Origin: an uncultured Bacteroidales bacterium
GTDB lineage: Bacteria > Bacteroidota > Bacteroidia > Bacteroidales > WCHB1-69
Direction: 5' to 3'
Length of the DNA: 64,000 bases
NCBI GenBank assembly: GCA_934699095.1
Contig: CAKUVI010000003.1
Coordinates: 186,001-250,000 of the forward strand
The notes under the pieces were generated by a model. That model did no database searches. It was not told the DNA's origin and saw nothing but the letters and a program-made list of their open reading frames with translations. Below, piece by piece: positions 16,435-26,447 of this stretch. Each line of letters opens with the position of its first letter. Position 1 is the first letter of the stretch. Position numbers and translations under genes: made by a program.

Positions 16435-16470
16435 CTGACCTTTTTTGTAGCCCGAAAAAGGTCAGTTTTT
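16435..16470 (+). terminator. Rho-independent terminator of rpmE2
   Basis: CTGACCTTTTT and AAAAAGGTCAG form a stem, followed by a T run. It lies between rpmE2 and lon and overlaps upstream ATGs in the lon frame, which therefore are not starts. Confidence 0.8.
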
Positions 16471-16488
16471 GTATATATTGCATTGAAG

Positions 16489-18915
16489 ATGATGAAAGAT
16501 ATATTTGCAGCAGGAGGACTGATAAACGCTGAGACAAATGTGATTCCGATAATTTCGGCTGAGGACGAGAAGAGACTGTTCGCAGAGGATATTCCTGAAG
16601 AGGTTGCTTTACTACCGATGCGAAACAACGTGCTGTTTCCGGGAATGGTGATTCCTATTACCATCGGCAGAGAAAAATCCCTCAGGCTCGCCCGCGACTG
16701 CGCCGAAAAGAAAATCGACGTGATAGGAGTAGTTGCACAACGTGCCAATGAGGTTGACGACCCGACCATCAAGGACATGTTCAGAATCGGAACTCTGGCA
16801 CGTGTTCTCAAAACCATCAACATGCCAGATTCCAACATCATGATGGTGGTACAGGGCATCAAACCATTTGAAATCAACAAGGTAACCCAAACACGCCCTT
16901 ACTACAAATGCTCCACCCTGCCCTATAAAACTAATGACACAGATGAGGAGATCATCTCCAGCGACCTGTTCAAAGAGCAGATGATCCGCATCAGGGAAAC
17001 CGCAAGCAGCATAATGCAGCTCATGCCTAACATACCCCACGACGCAATCAACGCCCTAAACAACATTGAAAGCGAGTCGTTCCTGATGAACTTCCTCGTC
17101 TCCAACATCTCTGCTCCCGTATCCGAAAAACAACAGATACTTGAATTCCAGGACATCAGTCTCCGCGCCGAACACGTATTCAAGATGCTCCAACACGAAT
17201 TGCAAGTTGTGGAAATCAAGCATCAGATCCACACCAAATCAAACCAGGAGCTGGAAAAACAGCAGCGCGAATACATCTTGAACCAGCAGATGAAGGCTAT
17301 TCAAGAGGAACTCGGCGGCCCGACTTCAGAGAAGGACTTTGACGATCTCCGCGAACGCGCATCCAAGAAGAAATGGAATCAGGAAACCGCCGACCTTTTC
17401 GACAAAGAGTTCAAAAAGCTGCAACGCACCAATTACATGTCTCCCGATTATTCTCTGCAACTCAACTACTTGGAACTTTTAGTTGACCTGCCGTGGAACG
17501 AATTCAGCGAAGACAACTTGGACTTGAAACGCACACGCGAAATTCTCGACAAAGACCATTACGGACTCGACAAAGTCAAAGAGCGTATCATTGAATATTT
17601 AGCCGTGCTAAAACTGAAGGGCGACATGAAATCACCTATTTTATGCTTGGCAGGCCCTCCGGGTGTGGGCAAGACCTCCCTTGGGAGATCCATAGCTGAG
17701 GCAATAGGAAGAAAATACGTGCGTATCTCTTTGGGTGGCGTTCACGACGAGGCGGAAATCCGCGGCCACCGCAAAACCTACATCGGAGCGATGCCGGGAC
17801 GAATCATCCAAAACCTCCGAAAGGCAGGTTATGCAAACCCCGTTTTCGTTCTCGACGAAATCGACAAAGTGTCGGGCATGAACGTCAACGGCGACCCTTC
17901 CGCCGCCCTCTTGGAGGTAATGGACCCCGAACAGAACAGCACCTTCAACGACAACTACCTCGAAACCCCGTTCGACTTGTCAAAAGTACTTTTCATAGCA
18001 ACTGCCAACAACCTCAACAATATCCATCCCGCCCTCTTGGACAGAATGGAAATCATTGACATACCCGGATACCTCGCTGAAGAAAAACTTTCAATTGCAA
18101 CTAAGCATTTAATTCCTAAACAATTGAAAGACAACGGTTTGACTCCTGATCATCTGACCATTCCCGAGGAAACTGTCAAAAGAATAATCAGCGATTACAC
18201 CCGTGAGGCGGGCGTCCGCACTTTAGAGCGCACAATCGCGAAGATAATCCGCAAAAGAGCTGCCCAATTCGTACAGGAAGGCACTGCAAAGCAGACTGTT
18301 GAACCCGATGAACTGAAAGATCTGCTCGGTTCTCCTATCTTCCAATTGGAAAAAGCCTTGGATAAAGATGTTTACGGCGTAGCCACTGGTTTGGCATGGA
18401 CAGCTGTGGGAGGGGAAATACTTTTCGTTGAGGCACTTACGAGTCCTGGGAAAGGTGAACTGACACTCACAGGAAACCTCGGCGATGTTATGAAGGAGTC
18501 GGCAACAATAGCCTTTGAATACCTGAAGGCACACGCCAACGACTATGGCATCAACCCCGATGACTTCAACAACAAGAAAGTACACGTGCACGTGCCCGAA
18601 GGCGCCACGCCTAAGGATGGCCCGTCGGCAGGCATCACCATACTCACAGCACTTGTGTCGGCGTTCACGAAACAGCCTGTACGCGAAAAAGTGGCCATGA
18701 CCGGAGAAATCACCCTCAGGGGAAAACTGCTTCCTGTTGGCGGCATCAAAGAGAAGATTTTGGCTGCAAAGCGCTGCGGCATATTCGACATCGTCATGTC
18801 AAAAGAGAACAAGAAAGACATTGACGACATAAAGGAGAACTTTATAGATGGAATGACATTCCACTACTTTGAATACATGCACGACGCAGTGAATTTTAAC
18901 TTTAATCGTCAGTGA
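16489..18915 (+). CDS. lon: ATP-dependent Lon protease
   Basis: 808 residues: N-terminal LON substrate domain, AAA+ module with Walker A GPPGVGKTS (near residues 387-395) and Walker B VFVLDEIDK, then the C-terminal protease domain with catalytic Ser713 in KDGPSAG and Lys in GGIKEK (754-756). It degrades damaged and regulatory proteins in the cytoplasm. The start is 16489 or the adjacent ATG at 16492; the upstream in-frame ATG lies in the rpmE2 terminator. meaB begins one base after its stop. Confidence 0.96.
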   Translation: MMKDIFAAGGLINAETNVIPIISAEDEKRLFAEDIPEEVALLPMRNNVLFPGMVIPITIGREKSLRLARDCAEKKIDVIGVVAQRANEVDDPTIKDMFRIGTLARVLKTINMPDSNIMMVVQGIKPFEINKVTQTRPYYKCSTLPYKTNDTDEEIISSDLFKEQMIRIRETASSIMQLMPNIPHDAINALNNIESESFLMNFLVSNISAPVSEKQQILEFQDISLRAEHVFKMLQHELQVVEIKHQIHTKSNQELEKQQREYILNQQMKAIQEELGGPTSEKDFDDLRERASKKKWNQETADLFDKEFKKLQRTNYMSPDYSLQLNYLELLVDLPWNEFSEDNLDLKRTREILDKDHYGLDKVKERIIEYLAVLKLKGDMKSPILCLAGPPGVGKTSLGRSIAEAIGRKYVRISLGGVHDEAEIRGHRKTYIGAMPGRIIQNLRKAGYANPVFVLDEIDKVSGMNVNGDPSAALLEVMDPEQNSTFNDNYLETPFDLSKVLFIATANNLNNIHPALLDRMEIIDIPGYLAEEKLSIATKHLIPKQLKDNGLTPDHLTIPEETVKRIISDYTREAGVRTLERTIAKIIRKRAAQFVQEGTAKQTVEPDELKDLLGSPIFQLEKALDKDVYGVATGLAWTAVGGEILFVEALTSPGKGELTLTGNLGDVMKESATIAFEYLKAHANDYGINPDDFNNKKVHVHVPEGATPKDGPSAGITILTALVSAFTKQPVREKVAMTGEITLRGKLLPVGGIKEKILAAKRCGIFDIVMSKENKKDIDDIKENFIDGMTFHYFEYMHDAVNFNFNRQ

Positions 18916-18916
18916 A

Positions 18917-19984
18917 ATGGCAAACCCATATTATGAATCAGCATTAACGGAGCGTGCCGGTGTTGAACAGCCAGTACAGGTGAATCCCCATTTCAGACGC
19001 GTCAAGAAGTCGGAACTCACCATTGATGACTATGTTGACGGAATCCTTGCAGGCAACCGCACCATATTGAGCCGTGCCATCACCATGATTGAGAGCGACA
19101 ATCCATCTCACATTGAGACCGCCCAGTCGGTGATTGAACGCTGTCTGCCGCACTCCGGAAATTCGCTAAGGATAGGTATCACCGGTGTTCCAGGCGTAGG
19201 CAAAAGCACATTCATTGAATCATTCGGCGGGATGTTGACATCGCAGGGGCACAAGCTCGCTGTCTTGGCCATCGACCCGTCAAGCGAGCGTACCAAGGGC
19301 AGCATTTTGGGCGACAAAACGCGCATGGAGACACTCTCCGTGGACCCAAACGCATTCATACGTCCTTCGCCATCAGGCTCGGCATTGGGCGGTGTGGCGC
19401 GCAAAACCCGCGAATCAATCATCCTATGCGAAGCCGCAGGCTTCGACGTCATCTTGGTTGAAACAGTTGGCGTGGGCCAATCCGAGACAGCCGTGAAATC
19501 CATGGTTGACTTCTTCCTTCTGCTGATGTTGTCGGGCGCAGGCGACGAGTTGCAGGGCATCAAACGCGGAATCATGGAGATGGCCGACGCATTGGTAATC
19601 AACAAGGCCGACGGCGACAACCTGCAAAGAGCACGAGTGGCCCAATCACAGTACCGCGCCGCCCTTAAACTCTTCCCTAAAACTTCCAACGGATGGGATG
19701 TGCCAGTGGAAATATGCTCCGCCTTGGAAAATTTCGCCCTTGACAAAGTCTGGCAAATAATATCCTCTTTCGTGGATCTGACCCGCAAAAACGGCAGCTT
19801 CGAAGAGAACAGGACCACCCAGTTAGTGAACATATTCTACAATTGGATAGATTTCTCCCTCCAAAACAAATTCTATAACAACGATGACATACAATCCAAA
19901 ATCTCGGATGTTCTCCCAAAGATAAAAAACAAGGAAATATCCCCGTATATGGCGGCCGTCAAACTTATCAACGGCGAACTCTAA
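18917..19984 (+). CDS. meaB: Methylmalonyl-CoA mutase-associated GTPase MeaB
   Basis: 355 residues of the ArgK/MeaB G3E GTPase family. The P-loop GVPGVGKS lies near residue 91, with a GGVARKTRE loop, ETVGVGQSE (switch/base) and NKADGDN (guanine specificity). MeaB protects and reactivates B12-dependent methylmalonyl-CoA mutase, an enzyme of the succinate-propionate route. The mutase genes are not in this window. It lies directly after lon and converges on murF-alr with only three bases between stops. Confidence 0.93.
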   Translation: MANPYYESALTERAGVEQPVQVNPHFRRVKKSELTIDDYVDGILAGNRTILSRAITMIESDNPSHIETAQSVIERCLPHSGNSLRIGITGVPGVGKSTFIESFGGMLTSQGHKLAVLAIDPSSERTKGSILGDKTRMETLSVDPNAFIRPSPSGSALGGVARKTRESIILCEAAGFDVILVETVGVGQSETAVKSMVDFFLLLMLSGAGDELQGIKRGIMEMADALVINKADGDNLQRARVAQSQYRAALKLFPKTSNGWDVPVEICSALENFALDKVWQIISSFVDLTRKNGSFEENRTTQLVNIFYNWIDFSLQNKFYNNDDIQSKISDVLPKIKNKEISPYMAAVKLINGEL

Positions 19985-19987
19985 GTG

Positions 19988-22444
19988 CTATTCCCTTACA
20001 TAAACACGTGGCACTCGCTGCGAAATACGCGTCATCAGCTCGTAACTGATGAGGTTGGCTGCTTTCGCCATCTCCGAGACCGTGTTGCCCTCCCCGTAAA
20101 CTATAACCTCGTCGCCTATGTTGGCACTTATTCCAGTAATATCCAACATGCACATATCCATACAAATCTTACCGATAATCGGTGCTTTTTGTCCGTGAAC
20201 GAGCACCGTACCGCGTCCGTTGCAGAGTTCGCGCGGATATCCGTCGGCATAGCCAATAGGTATGATGGCGACCTGCGAGTCCCGCTTTAGCTTATACGTC
20301 CGGTTATATCCAATAGTCTCTCCTGCAGGTATCGTTTTGATTTGAGTTATCACAGTTTTCAATGTCACAACATTATGCAACCGATCTTTAATGTCAGGCA
20401 GTTCGGAACATCCGTAAAGCTGGATGCCTAAGCGAACCATGTCGAACTGCGCCTCAGGGAAACGCACAATTCCCGCACTGTTGAGGATATGCCTCAGGAT
20501 TTTGTAATTGAAGAATGAACAAAAATGATCGGTCATCTCCTTGAATAACGCAATCTGATGCCGTGTGTATTCATCCTCTGAAGGGTCTTCCGCCGCCGCA
20601 AGATGCGAAAAAACCGATGCAACATGCAATTTGGGGTTGGCAAGTATGTGCTGTGCCAATTCCACAACGTCTCCCTTGTCGAACCCGAGCCGGTGCATTC
20701 CGGTATCAAACTTGACATGGATGTTGAACTTCTCTATCTCCGGATGATGCTCCAATATCATTTCTAACTGTTTAAGATAGTGCATGTTGAAAATCTCCGG
20801 CTCAAGATTGGCATTCACCATAACTTCAAAACTGTGAGCCTCAGCCCCAAGCACAATAATAGGTGTTGTGATATGCCTTTTTCTGAGACGGACACCTTCG
20901 TCGGTATATGCAACAGCCAAATAATCAACATGTTGATCTATCAAAGTGTTCACCAACTCCACATCTCCGAGTCCATACGATGACGCCTTTACCATGGCCA
21001 CCATCTTGGTATCCTTTTTCAAGAGATTTCTGTGAAAATTCAGGTTATAACTCAATGCTGAAAGCCCCACTTGCAGCAATGTAAGGTGGGTTTTGTGCTG
21101 CAGCCTGCTTACAATCTGCTCAAAATGAAAGCTCCTTGCACCTTTTACCAATAAAATCTCGTATGAAATATTCAGCGACTGTATGTTTTCGATTAGAGAA
21201 TCGGTGTTTGGGAAAAAATATTTTTCTTCTATGTCGAAATAACTGTCGTGGGCGCAAAATCCCGGACCCACAGCTACAAGTTTTGAAATATCATGCTTGT
21301 GAAGCTGTTCGTTCAATTGCAGATAATCCGAGTCTGTAAGTTTTCCGACCTGTTCAAAATCGGAGATAATCAGCGACTTTTTGTTCATTTGGGTCTGGGA
21401 GTCCAAAAATCCCAGCGCAGCCGTAAGAGAATTGGTATCCAAACTGTACGTGTCGTTGATTACAACGGAATGGTTGATGCCCTCAAGAATCTCCAATCTC
21501 ATGCTTATATGCGTGAGTTTTCCAAGATTTTGCTGGATTTTAGCCTTGTCAATTCCCAATACAAGTAGGGTGATAATCACATGAGTGACATTTTCGAGCG
21601 AGGCGCTGTCGGAAAAAGGAACGTAAAAATCCATTCCATCAATTGTCACAATGGCGTTACCACTTTCCAAAGCTCTTTCAGAAACCACGAAAGTGCCCTC
21701 TTTATCGCCCCATGATATTTTTTTAAGATGTTTATATTCAGGGAGTTGAAGTACAGTATTTAATTCTTCGTTATTATTGTGATAGATAAGAATTTCACTG
21801 TTCTGGAAAAGTTTGAGTTTTTCAATAATCTTACGGATATTGTTAGTGAAAAATTGTGCATGGGCCGCCCCGATATTGGTAAGAATGCCTATGTTCGGGT
21901 CGATTATGCCAGCCAGCGCCCTCATCTCGCCCGGCTCTGAAATACCTGCTTCGAAGACACCGAGATTGTCATGGTCTGACATCTGCCACACGGAAAGCGG
22001 CACCCCAATACGGGAATTGTAGCTGTAAGGACTCTTCACGACATTGAAAGAGTCGTCCAACATGGTTGCAAGCCACTCTTTCACAATGGTTTTCCCATTG
22101 CTGCCCGTGATTCCTATTACAGGATACGAATACTGTTTTCTGTGGTGGGCGGCAATCCGTTGCAGTGCGTCAACAGAGTCTTTCACCAAAATGAAATTGC
22201 AGCCCTTACAGCCGGCAAAATTTTCAAGGATATTTGTTATGACAAAATTTCTGACACCTATTTCGTAGAGCGATCTTACATATTTATGGCCATCATTCTT
22301 CGATGTTTCAATGGCAAAAAAGAGAGTACCGGAAGGATTCACAACTTTCCGACTGTCAACAGCTAATTCTGTAACATCCACATTATTAAGCTCTAACCAA
22401 GCCTGAAGCGGTTCCAGGCAAGATATTATCTCATCTATTAACAT
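19988..22444 (-). CDS. Bifunctional MurF ligase / alanine racemase
   Basis: 818 residues. The N-terminal half is a Mur ligase: GITGSNGKT (P-loop) and the central domain of UDP-MurNAc-tripeptide:D-Ala-D-Ala ligase. The C-terminal half is a fold-III alanine racemase with the PLP lysine in VKASSYGLG and the GYADGYPRE/GRGTVLVHG region. The fusion, typical of Bacteroidota, couples D-Ala supply to its use in wall precursor synthesis. The start at 22444 is chosen because a -7 element lies at 22464-22471; the frame extends 19 codons upstream into it. Confidence 0.93.
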   Translation of the reverse strand: MLIDEIISCLEPLQAWLELNNVDVTELAVDSRKVVNPSGTLFFAIETSKNDGHKYVRSLYEIGVRNFVITNILENFAGCKGCNFILVKDSVDALQRIAAHHRKQYSYPVIGITGSNGKTIVKEWLATMLDDSFNVVKSPYSYNSRIGVPLSVWQMSDHDNLGVFEAGISEPGEMRALAGIIDPNIGILTNIGAAHAQFFTNNIRKIIEKLKLFQNSEILIYHNNNEELNTVLQLPEYKHLKKISWGDKEGTFVVSERALESGNAIVTIDGMDFYVPFSDSASLENVTHVIITLLVLGIDKAKIQQNLGKLTHISMRLEILEGINHSVVINDTYSLDTNSLTAALGFLDSQTQMNKKSLIISDFEQVGKLTDSDYLQLNEQLHKHDISKLVAVGPGFCAHDSYFDIEEKYFFPNTDSLIENIQSLNISYEILLVKGARSFHFEQIVSRLQHKTHLTLLQVGLSALSYNLNFHRNLLKKDTKMVAMVKASSYGLGDVELVNTLIDQHVDYLAVAYTDEGVRLRKRHITTPIIVLGAEAHSFEVMVNANLEPEIFNMHYLKQLEMILEHHPEIEKFNIHVKFDTGMHRLGFDKGDVVELAQHILANPKLHVASVFSHLAAAEDPSEDEYTRHQIALFKEMTDHFCSFFNYKILRHILNSAGIVRFPEAQFDMVRLGIQLYGCSELPDIKDRLHNVVTLKTVITQIKTIPAGETIGYNRTYKLKRDSQVAIIPIGYADGYPRELCNGRGTVLVHGQKAPIIGKICMDMCMLDITGISANIGDEVIVYGEGNTVSEMAKAANLISYELMTRISQRVPRVYVRE

Positions 22445-22463
22445 AACAATAAATAAAAGTTTG

Positions 22464-22471
22464 CAAAAGTA
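22464..22471 (-). promoter_or_regulatory. -7 element of murF-alr
   Basis: TACTTTTG on the minus strand, 20 nt before the ATG. It overlaps the likely promoter region of the divergent glutamine synthetase gene. Confidence 0.5.
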
Positions 22472-22480
22472 AAAAAATAC

Positions 22481-22488
22481 TATCTTTG
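22481..22488 (+). promoter_or_regulatory. -7 element of the glutamine synthetase gene
   Basis: TATCTTTG, with TTTG at 22460-22463 as a candidate -33 box (17 bp apart, slightly short). The two divergent promoters overlap, so occupancy of one could affect the other. Confidence 0.6.
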
Positions 22489-22527
22489 CACCCCTTTTCA
22501 AAAAGAATAAAATAAAAAAAAAGAAGT

Positions 22528-24036
22528 ATGAAAGACAATATCACGATGAGCTTGAATCCGCTCGTAAATTATTTCAAGAAAAGTCCGAAAGAATTTACAA
22601 AGTCAGATATGATCAAGTATGTTGAGGAGAATAACATACCGATGGTCAACTTCCATTATGTTGCAGGAGATGGTCGCATCAAAACATTGGGTTTTGTGCT
22701 TCACAGCCGCGAATATTTGGAGCAGATACTCTCAAATGGGGAGCGCGTTGACGGTTCGAACATTTTTCCAGCATTCATTCACGCTGGTTCAAGCGACCTT
22801 TATGTAATTCCGCGTTTCTCAACCGCATTTTTAAATCCGTTCTCTGAGATTCCAACCTTGTCATTTCTCTGTTCATATTACAACAGCGAAGGCAAACCGC
22901 TGGAGAACTCACCGGAATACATCCTTCGCAAGGCTGCCAAATCTTTCACCGAGGTTACTGGCAATTACTTCCAGGCAATGGGTGAACTTGAATACTACGT
23001 CATCGGAGAGGAAGAAGATCTTTTCACCATCCCCGACCAGCGCGGCTACCACGAATCATCACCATTCACAAAATTCGAGCACTTCCGCGCAGAATGCATG
23101 CTCAATATCGCCAAAATGGGCGGCCTGATCAAATATGGTCACTCTGAAGTTGGCAACTTCACAATGGACGGAAAGATTTACGAGCAGAACGAAATCGAAT
23201 TCCTCGTCACCGATGTCCAGGATGCCGCTGACCAACTCATCCTTGCAAAATGGATAATCAGAAACCTCGCCTACGAATATGGCTTCGATGTGACATTCTC
23301 ACCGAAAATCACAAAGGGCAAGGCTGGTAGCGGCCTTCACATCCATACCTGCATCGTTGACGGCAAGGGCAAAAACCAGATGGTCACCAAGGGCAAACTC
23401 AACTCAATAGCAAAAACAGCTATCGCAGGCTATATGACATGCGCAGGCTCACTTACAGCCTTCGGAAACACCAACCCGACCTCATATTTCAGACTGGTTC
23501 CTCACCAAGAAGCTCCAACCTCTATCTGCTGGGGCGACAGAAACCGCTCCGTTCTCGTTCGCGTTCCGCTCGGATGGACCCACAAGAACGACATCGTGGC
23601 TGAACTCAACCCGCTCGAAAAACCTGTCAATAAAGACCGCTCCCAAAAACAGACCGTAGAGTTCCGCTGCCCGGACGGCTCCGCCGACATATACCTCTTG
23701 TTAGCAGGCTTGGTATGTGCAGCCCGCCACGGCTTCGAAATGGAAAACGCACTCGAATTCGCAAAGAACACCTACGTTGACGTTGACATCCATAGCGCTG
23801 AAAACAAGGGCCTGGTTGAAAAACTCGCCCAACTCCCCGCCTCATGCTGGGAATCAGCCGATGAACTGAGCGCACACCGCCAGATATTTGAAGCTCACGG
23901 CGTATTTAACCGCGAAATGATCGATGACATCATAAAACAACTCAAATCTTTCAAAGATAAAAACATCCGTAAAGAAATCGAAAAAGACCCTGAACTTATG
24001 ATAAAAATGGTTAAGGAATATTTCTATTGCGGCTAA
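22528..24036 (+). CDS. glnA: Glutamine synthetase (GSI-type size)
   Basis: 502 residues, the size of class I enzymes rather than the 700+ residue GSIII also found in Bacteroidales. It shows a beta-grasp N-terminus, a metal-ligand Glu in EQNEIEF, GSGLHIHTCI (the HxH/ATP region) and NPTSYFRLVP followed by NRSVLVRVPLG. Typical GSI enzymes read NRSASIRIP here, so this is a divergent member. It would form glutamine from glutamate, ammonia and ATP, though a role on another amine substrate cannot be excluded. A bidirectional terminator follows. Confidence 0.85.
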   Translation: MKDNITMSLNPLVNYFKKSPKEFTKSDMIKYVEENNIPMVNFHYVAGDGRIKTLGFVLHSREYLEQILSNGERVDGSNIFPAFIHAGSSDLYVIPRFSTAFLNPFSEIPTLSFLCSYYNSEGKPLENSPEYILRKAAKSFTEVTGNYFQAMGELEYYVIGEEEDLFTIPDQRGYHESSPFTKFEHFRAECMLNIAKMGGLIKYGHSEVGNFTMDGKIYEQNEIEFLVTDVQDAADQLILAKWIIRNLAYEYGFDVTFSPKITKGKAGSGLHIHTCIVDGKGKNQMVTKGKLNSIAKTAIAGYMTCAGSLTAFGNTNPTSYFRLVPHQEAPTSICWGDRNRSVLVRVPLGWTHKNDIVAELNPLEKPVNKDRSQKQTVEFRCPDGSADIYLLLAGLVCAARHGFEMENALEFAKNTYVDVDIHSAENKGLVEKLAQLPASCWESADELSAHRQIFEAHGVFNREMIDDIIKQLKSFKDKNIRKEIEKDPELMIKMVKEYFYCG

Positions 24037-24050
24037 TGAATATTGAACAT

Positions 24051-24086
24051 AAAAAAGGCGGCTTTTTCAAAAGCCGCCTTTTTTTT
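24051..24086. terminator. Bidirectional terminator between glnA and creD
   Basis: A run of A, then GGCGGCTTTT paired with AAAAGCCGCC, then a run of T. It works on both strands and serves the converging glnA and creD genes; the creD stop lies within its right flank. Confidence 0.9.
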
Positions 24087-25419
24087 ACTCGCCATACCAA
24101 TTTATCTTCCTTGAGAAATACATCGCAACCCCCAACAATATAAACAACCCTATCGTTCCCGCAAGCAATGCAAACGTCTCTAATTGCAATAGGACGTATA
24201 TGAACATATATAAGGCAACAAGGAACATACCTACCAAGAGCGAAGTTTTCTTTGCCTTAACCAAACTCAACAAAAATCCGCTTATCATTACCACAACCAT
24301 TACCATTGAAATTATATAAGACCACAAAAAAGGCAAATGTTCACTTAATGAAAGCAACAGCGAATAAAAAATCAACAATGCCATTCCTATCAAAAGGTAT
24401 TGCACCGGATGAATCCTCGTCTTTTCATGATATTCCACAAAGAACACGGTGGCAAATGTAAGCAAAATGAACAAGATTGCGTATTTTACAGTTCGTTCCG
24501 TTTGTTGGTACTGCATTACAGGTACTCTTAAATCCACACCAAATCCGTTATCATTGATATTTACAAACTTGTCGTTGCGGTTGTCATAAGTATCAAATCC
24601 AAAAACTTCTTGGGCAAAGTTACGGTTGACAGCAAGGACATTCCAGCATGCGGTGAACCCGTCCTCCCGCACTTCGCGTTCCCCAGGAAGAAAATTGCCG
24701 GAAAATGAAGGTGTATTGCAATCAGATGTCAACTTCACCTCTGAAGAATTACCCACAGGCAAAAATTTAAGACTTTCTGAACCCTTCAAGTTCATTTCCA
24801 AAGAATATTCTATTTTGTCCGCCCCTACCAATTGGTCACGCGTCAATTTGCACATCAATACATTTCCAAGCTGGGAATCATTGCCCGATTTCATAATAAC
24901 TTCAGTCCCATTCAAGTTGACCTTCACATTTTTTCCCAATCCTTTTAAATCCTTCACTGCAAATAAAACCTCTGCATGATTTAAATCCAATTTGTCATTA
25001 CCCGAATATTTGGTCATCTCCGAAAAGAAGCCCTTTACACTCAGGTCGGAGTTGAAAATTGTCACATCAAAAATCCCTCTCTTCCTGTCTTCTGTCTTCA
25101 CATTTCCATTCACCTTCAAATCTTCAGGCAACACGTACAAATCCCTCACTTTCTCGTTGATTCCGGGAATTCTGATCACCGGACCAATAATCTGCTGTTC
25201 ACTACCCCACATCGCATAAACATCCCTTTTTGCTGATTCAGACATCGACTGTCTTTCGCGCACCAAACTCAGCAACAATTGCTGAGGGATCAGCAACATC
25301 AGACCCAAAACGGCAATTATTAGCATTTTGAGCCCTAATTTTTTCCCGTTTACAAATTTTGTTCCACCTTTCACGAGCGATTTTTCGCTCATTTCAACAT
25401 TTTGATCTAAATTTTCCAT
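24085..25419 (-). CDS. creD: CreD-like inner membrane protein
   Basis: 444 residues. One transmembrane helix lies near residues 28-50, then a large periplasmic domain (with GPVIRIPG) and a C-terminal bundle of about five helices (YAILFILLTFATVFFVEY onward). This is the CreD architecture, named for colicin E2 tolerance and envelope stress in enterobacteria; the molecular activity is unknown. It is the third gene after a membrane protein and a small winged-helix regulator. A palindrome shared with the promoter of the first gene lies 42 nt upstream. Confidence 0.87.
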   Translation of the reverse strand: MENLDQNVEMSEKSLVKGGTKFVNGKKLGLKMLIIAVLGLMLLIPQQLLLSLVRERQSMSESAKRDVYAMWGSEQQIIGPVIRIPGINEKVRDLYVLPEDLKVNGNVKTEDRKRGIFDVTIFNSDLSVKGFFSEMTKYSGNDKLDLNHAEVLFAVKDLKGLGKNVKVNLNGTEVIMKSGNDSQLGNVLMCKLTRDQLVGADKIEYSLEMNLKGSESLKFLPVGNSSEVKLTSDCNTPSFSGNFLPGEREVREDGFTACWNVLAVNRNFAQEVFGFDTYDNRNDKFVNINDNGFGVDLRVPVMQYQQTERTVKYAILFILLTFATVFFVEYHEKTRIHPVQYLLIGMALLIFYSLLLSLSEHLPFLWSYIISMVMVVVMISGFLLSLVKAKKTSLLVGMFLVALYMFIYVLLQLETFALLAGTIGLFILLGVAMYFSRKINWYGE

Positions 25420-25460
25420 ATCTGTATTTTTTTAAGTGTGATTATATTATTTTCTAAAAG

Positions 25461-25479
25461 TACTTTGTATTACAAAGTA
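25461..25479. promoter_or_regulatory. Operator-like palindrome upstream of creD
   Basis: TACTTTGTATTACAAAGTA is symmetrical apart from its centre, with half-sites TACTTTG and CAAAGTA. The same AAAGTACTTTG-N5-CAAAG arrangement, in the same orientation, occurs at 26448-26468 upstream of the first gene of the cluster. Confidence 0.65.
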
Positions 25480-25493
25480 TATAGTAAAAAAAA

Positions 25494-25799
25494 TTATACC
25501 TTTCTTCCCATTGTTTTTAAAAATGTTTCCATTGCATCGATGTGCTTTGAGAAAGCCTGAAATCCCATTTCGGTGATACGATATTTTGTATTTGGTTTGC
25601 GTCCCACAAATTGTTTTTCACATTCAATATAACCGGCCTCTTCCAAACTGCGTGCGTGGCTGGCCAAATTGCCATCGGTAAGATTTAAAAGCGACTTGAG
25701 GGTCTGGAAATCCACTGATTCATTGGCAGCCAGCACAGACATTATTCCAAGTCTGGCTTTATTCTCAAACATCTTATTAAAACCGTCGATAATAGTCAT
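25494..25799 (-). CDS. Small winged-helix transcriptional regulator
   Basis: 101 residues: an ArsR/PadR-like winged helix (FENKARLGIMSVLAANESV, LKSLLNLTDGNLASHARSLEEAG, recognition helix, then a basic wing GRKPNTKYRIT). No sensor domain is attached. Starting at 25799 leaves one base after the stop of the upstream membrane-protein gene; the longer frame (25820) would overlap it. It lies between the membrane protein and creD and is the obvious candidate to bind the two palindromes in this cluster. Confidence 0.85.
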   Translation of the reverse strand: MTIIDGFNKMFENKARLGIMSVLAANESVDFQTLKSLLNLTDGNLASHARSLEEAGYIECEKQFVGRKPNTKYRITEMGFQAFSKHIDAMETFLKTMGRKV

Positions 25800-25800
25800 A

Positions 25801-26442
25801 TTAACGCCTATTACTTTCAAATCTCAGAATATATATAATTCCAAACAGGATATGCAAGACACTGAATCCCAAAAACCAAAAAACCAAAGAATGATTTATA
25901 GAGAAACAGTCAACTATTCCAAGTAAAAGTTCCGAATAGCCGAGCCATCGTAATATTGGGTATGTATAATGAGAACAATTCAGAAGTGCTAAACCATAAA
26001 AAACAAGCATCACTGAAGAGGTAAGTCCATAATGATGTTGCATGACCATAGCACAGCTGAGGATACCGCCAACAGCCAAGGGAACAAAAAAGTCAAAAAT
26101 CATCATTAACATCCTCTTATCAAAAGAGAATCTCAAATTATGACGTTTGGATTTAAGAAAAGCCATTACAAAAACAATAGTCAGGCAAGCAACAAAAAGA
26201 ACGAGCAAAGTAATTATTGCTATTTTTATCTTATATGGAGTGTTAAGTGAAGAAAAATAAGAAAAATATTCATAAAACGGAATATTTACATGACCAAGAA
26301 TACCGGCCACAAAATATGATGCGACAGCGGCAAGAAGACCAATTACAATAATCGACCATCCGCTAATGGCCTGAAAACGTGATGATTGCGACATCATATC
26401 ACGAATATCACTTAAAGTTTTATTAATATCTTTATCATTCAT
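25801..26442 (-). CDS. Integral membrane protein of the creD cluster
   Basis: 213 residues with four to six predicted transmembrane helices. The N-terminal SDIRDMMSQSSRFQAISGWSI is a cytoplasmic segment often seen in Bacteroidota membrane proteins paired with winged-helix regulators. The activity is unknown. The start at 26442 is used because the -7 element lies at 26464-26471. The stop lies one base before the regulator start, so the two are co-translated. It may be the sensor or target of the regulator; that is inference. Confidence 0.75.
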   Translation of the reverse strand: MNDKDINKTLSDIRDMMSQSSRFQAISGWSIIVIGLLAAVASYFVAGILGHVNIPFYEYFSYFSSLNTPYKIKIAIITLLVLFVACLTIVFVMAFLKSKRHNLRFSFDKRMLMMIFDFFVPLAVGGILSCAMVMQHHYGLTSSVMLVFYGLALLNCSHYTYPILRWLGYSELLLGIVDCFSINHSLVFWFLGFSVLHILFGIIYILRFESNRR

Positions 26443-26447
26443 ATTAT

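Noticed and set aside
25800..25820. Longer start of the winged-helix regulator
   Set aside because: It overlaps the upstream gene, and the family N-terminus begins at MTIIDGFNK (25799).
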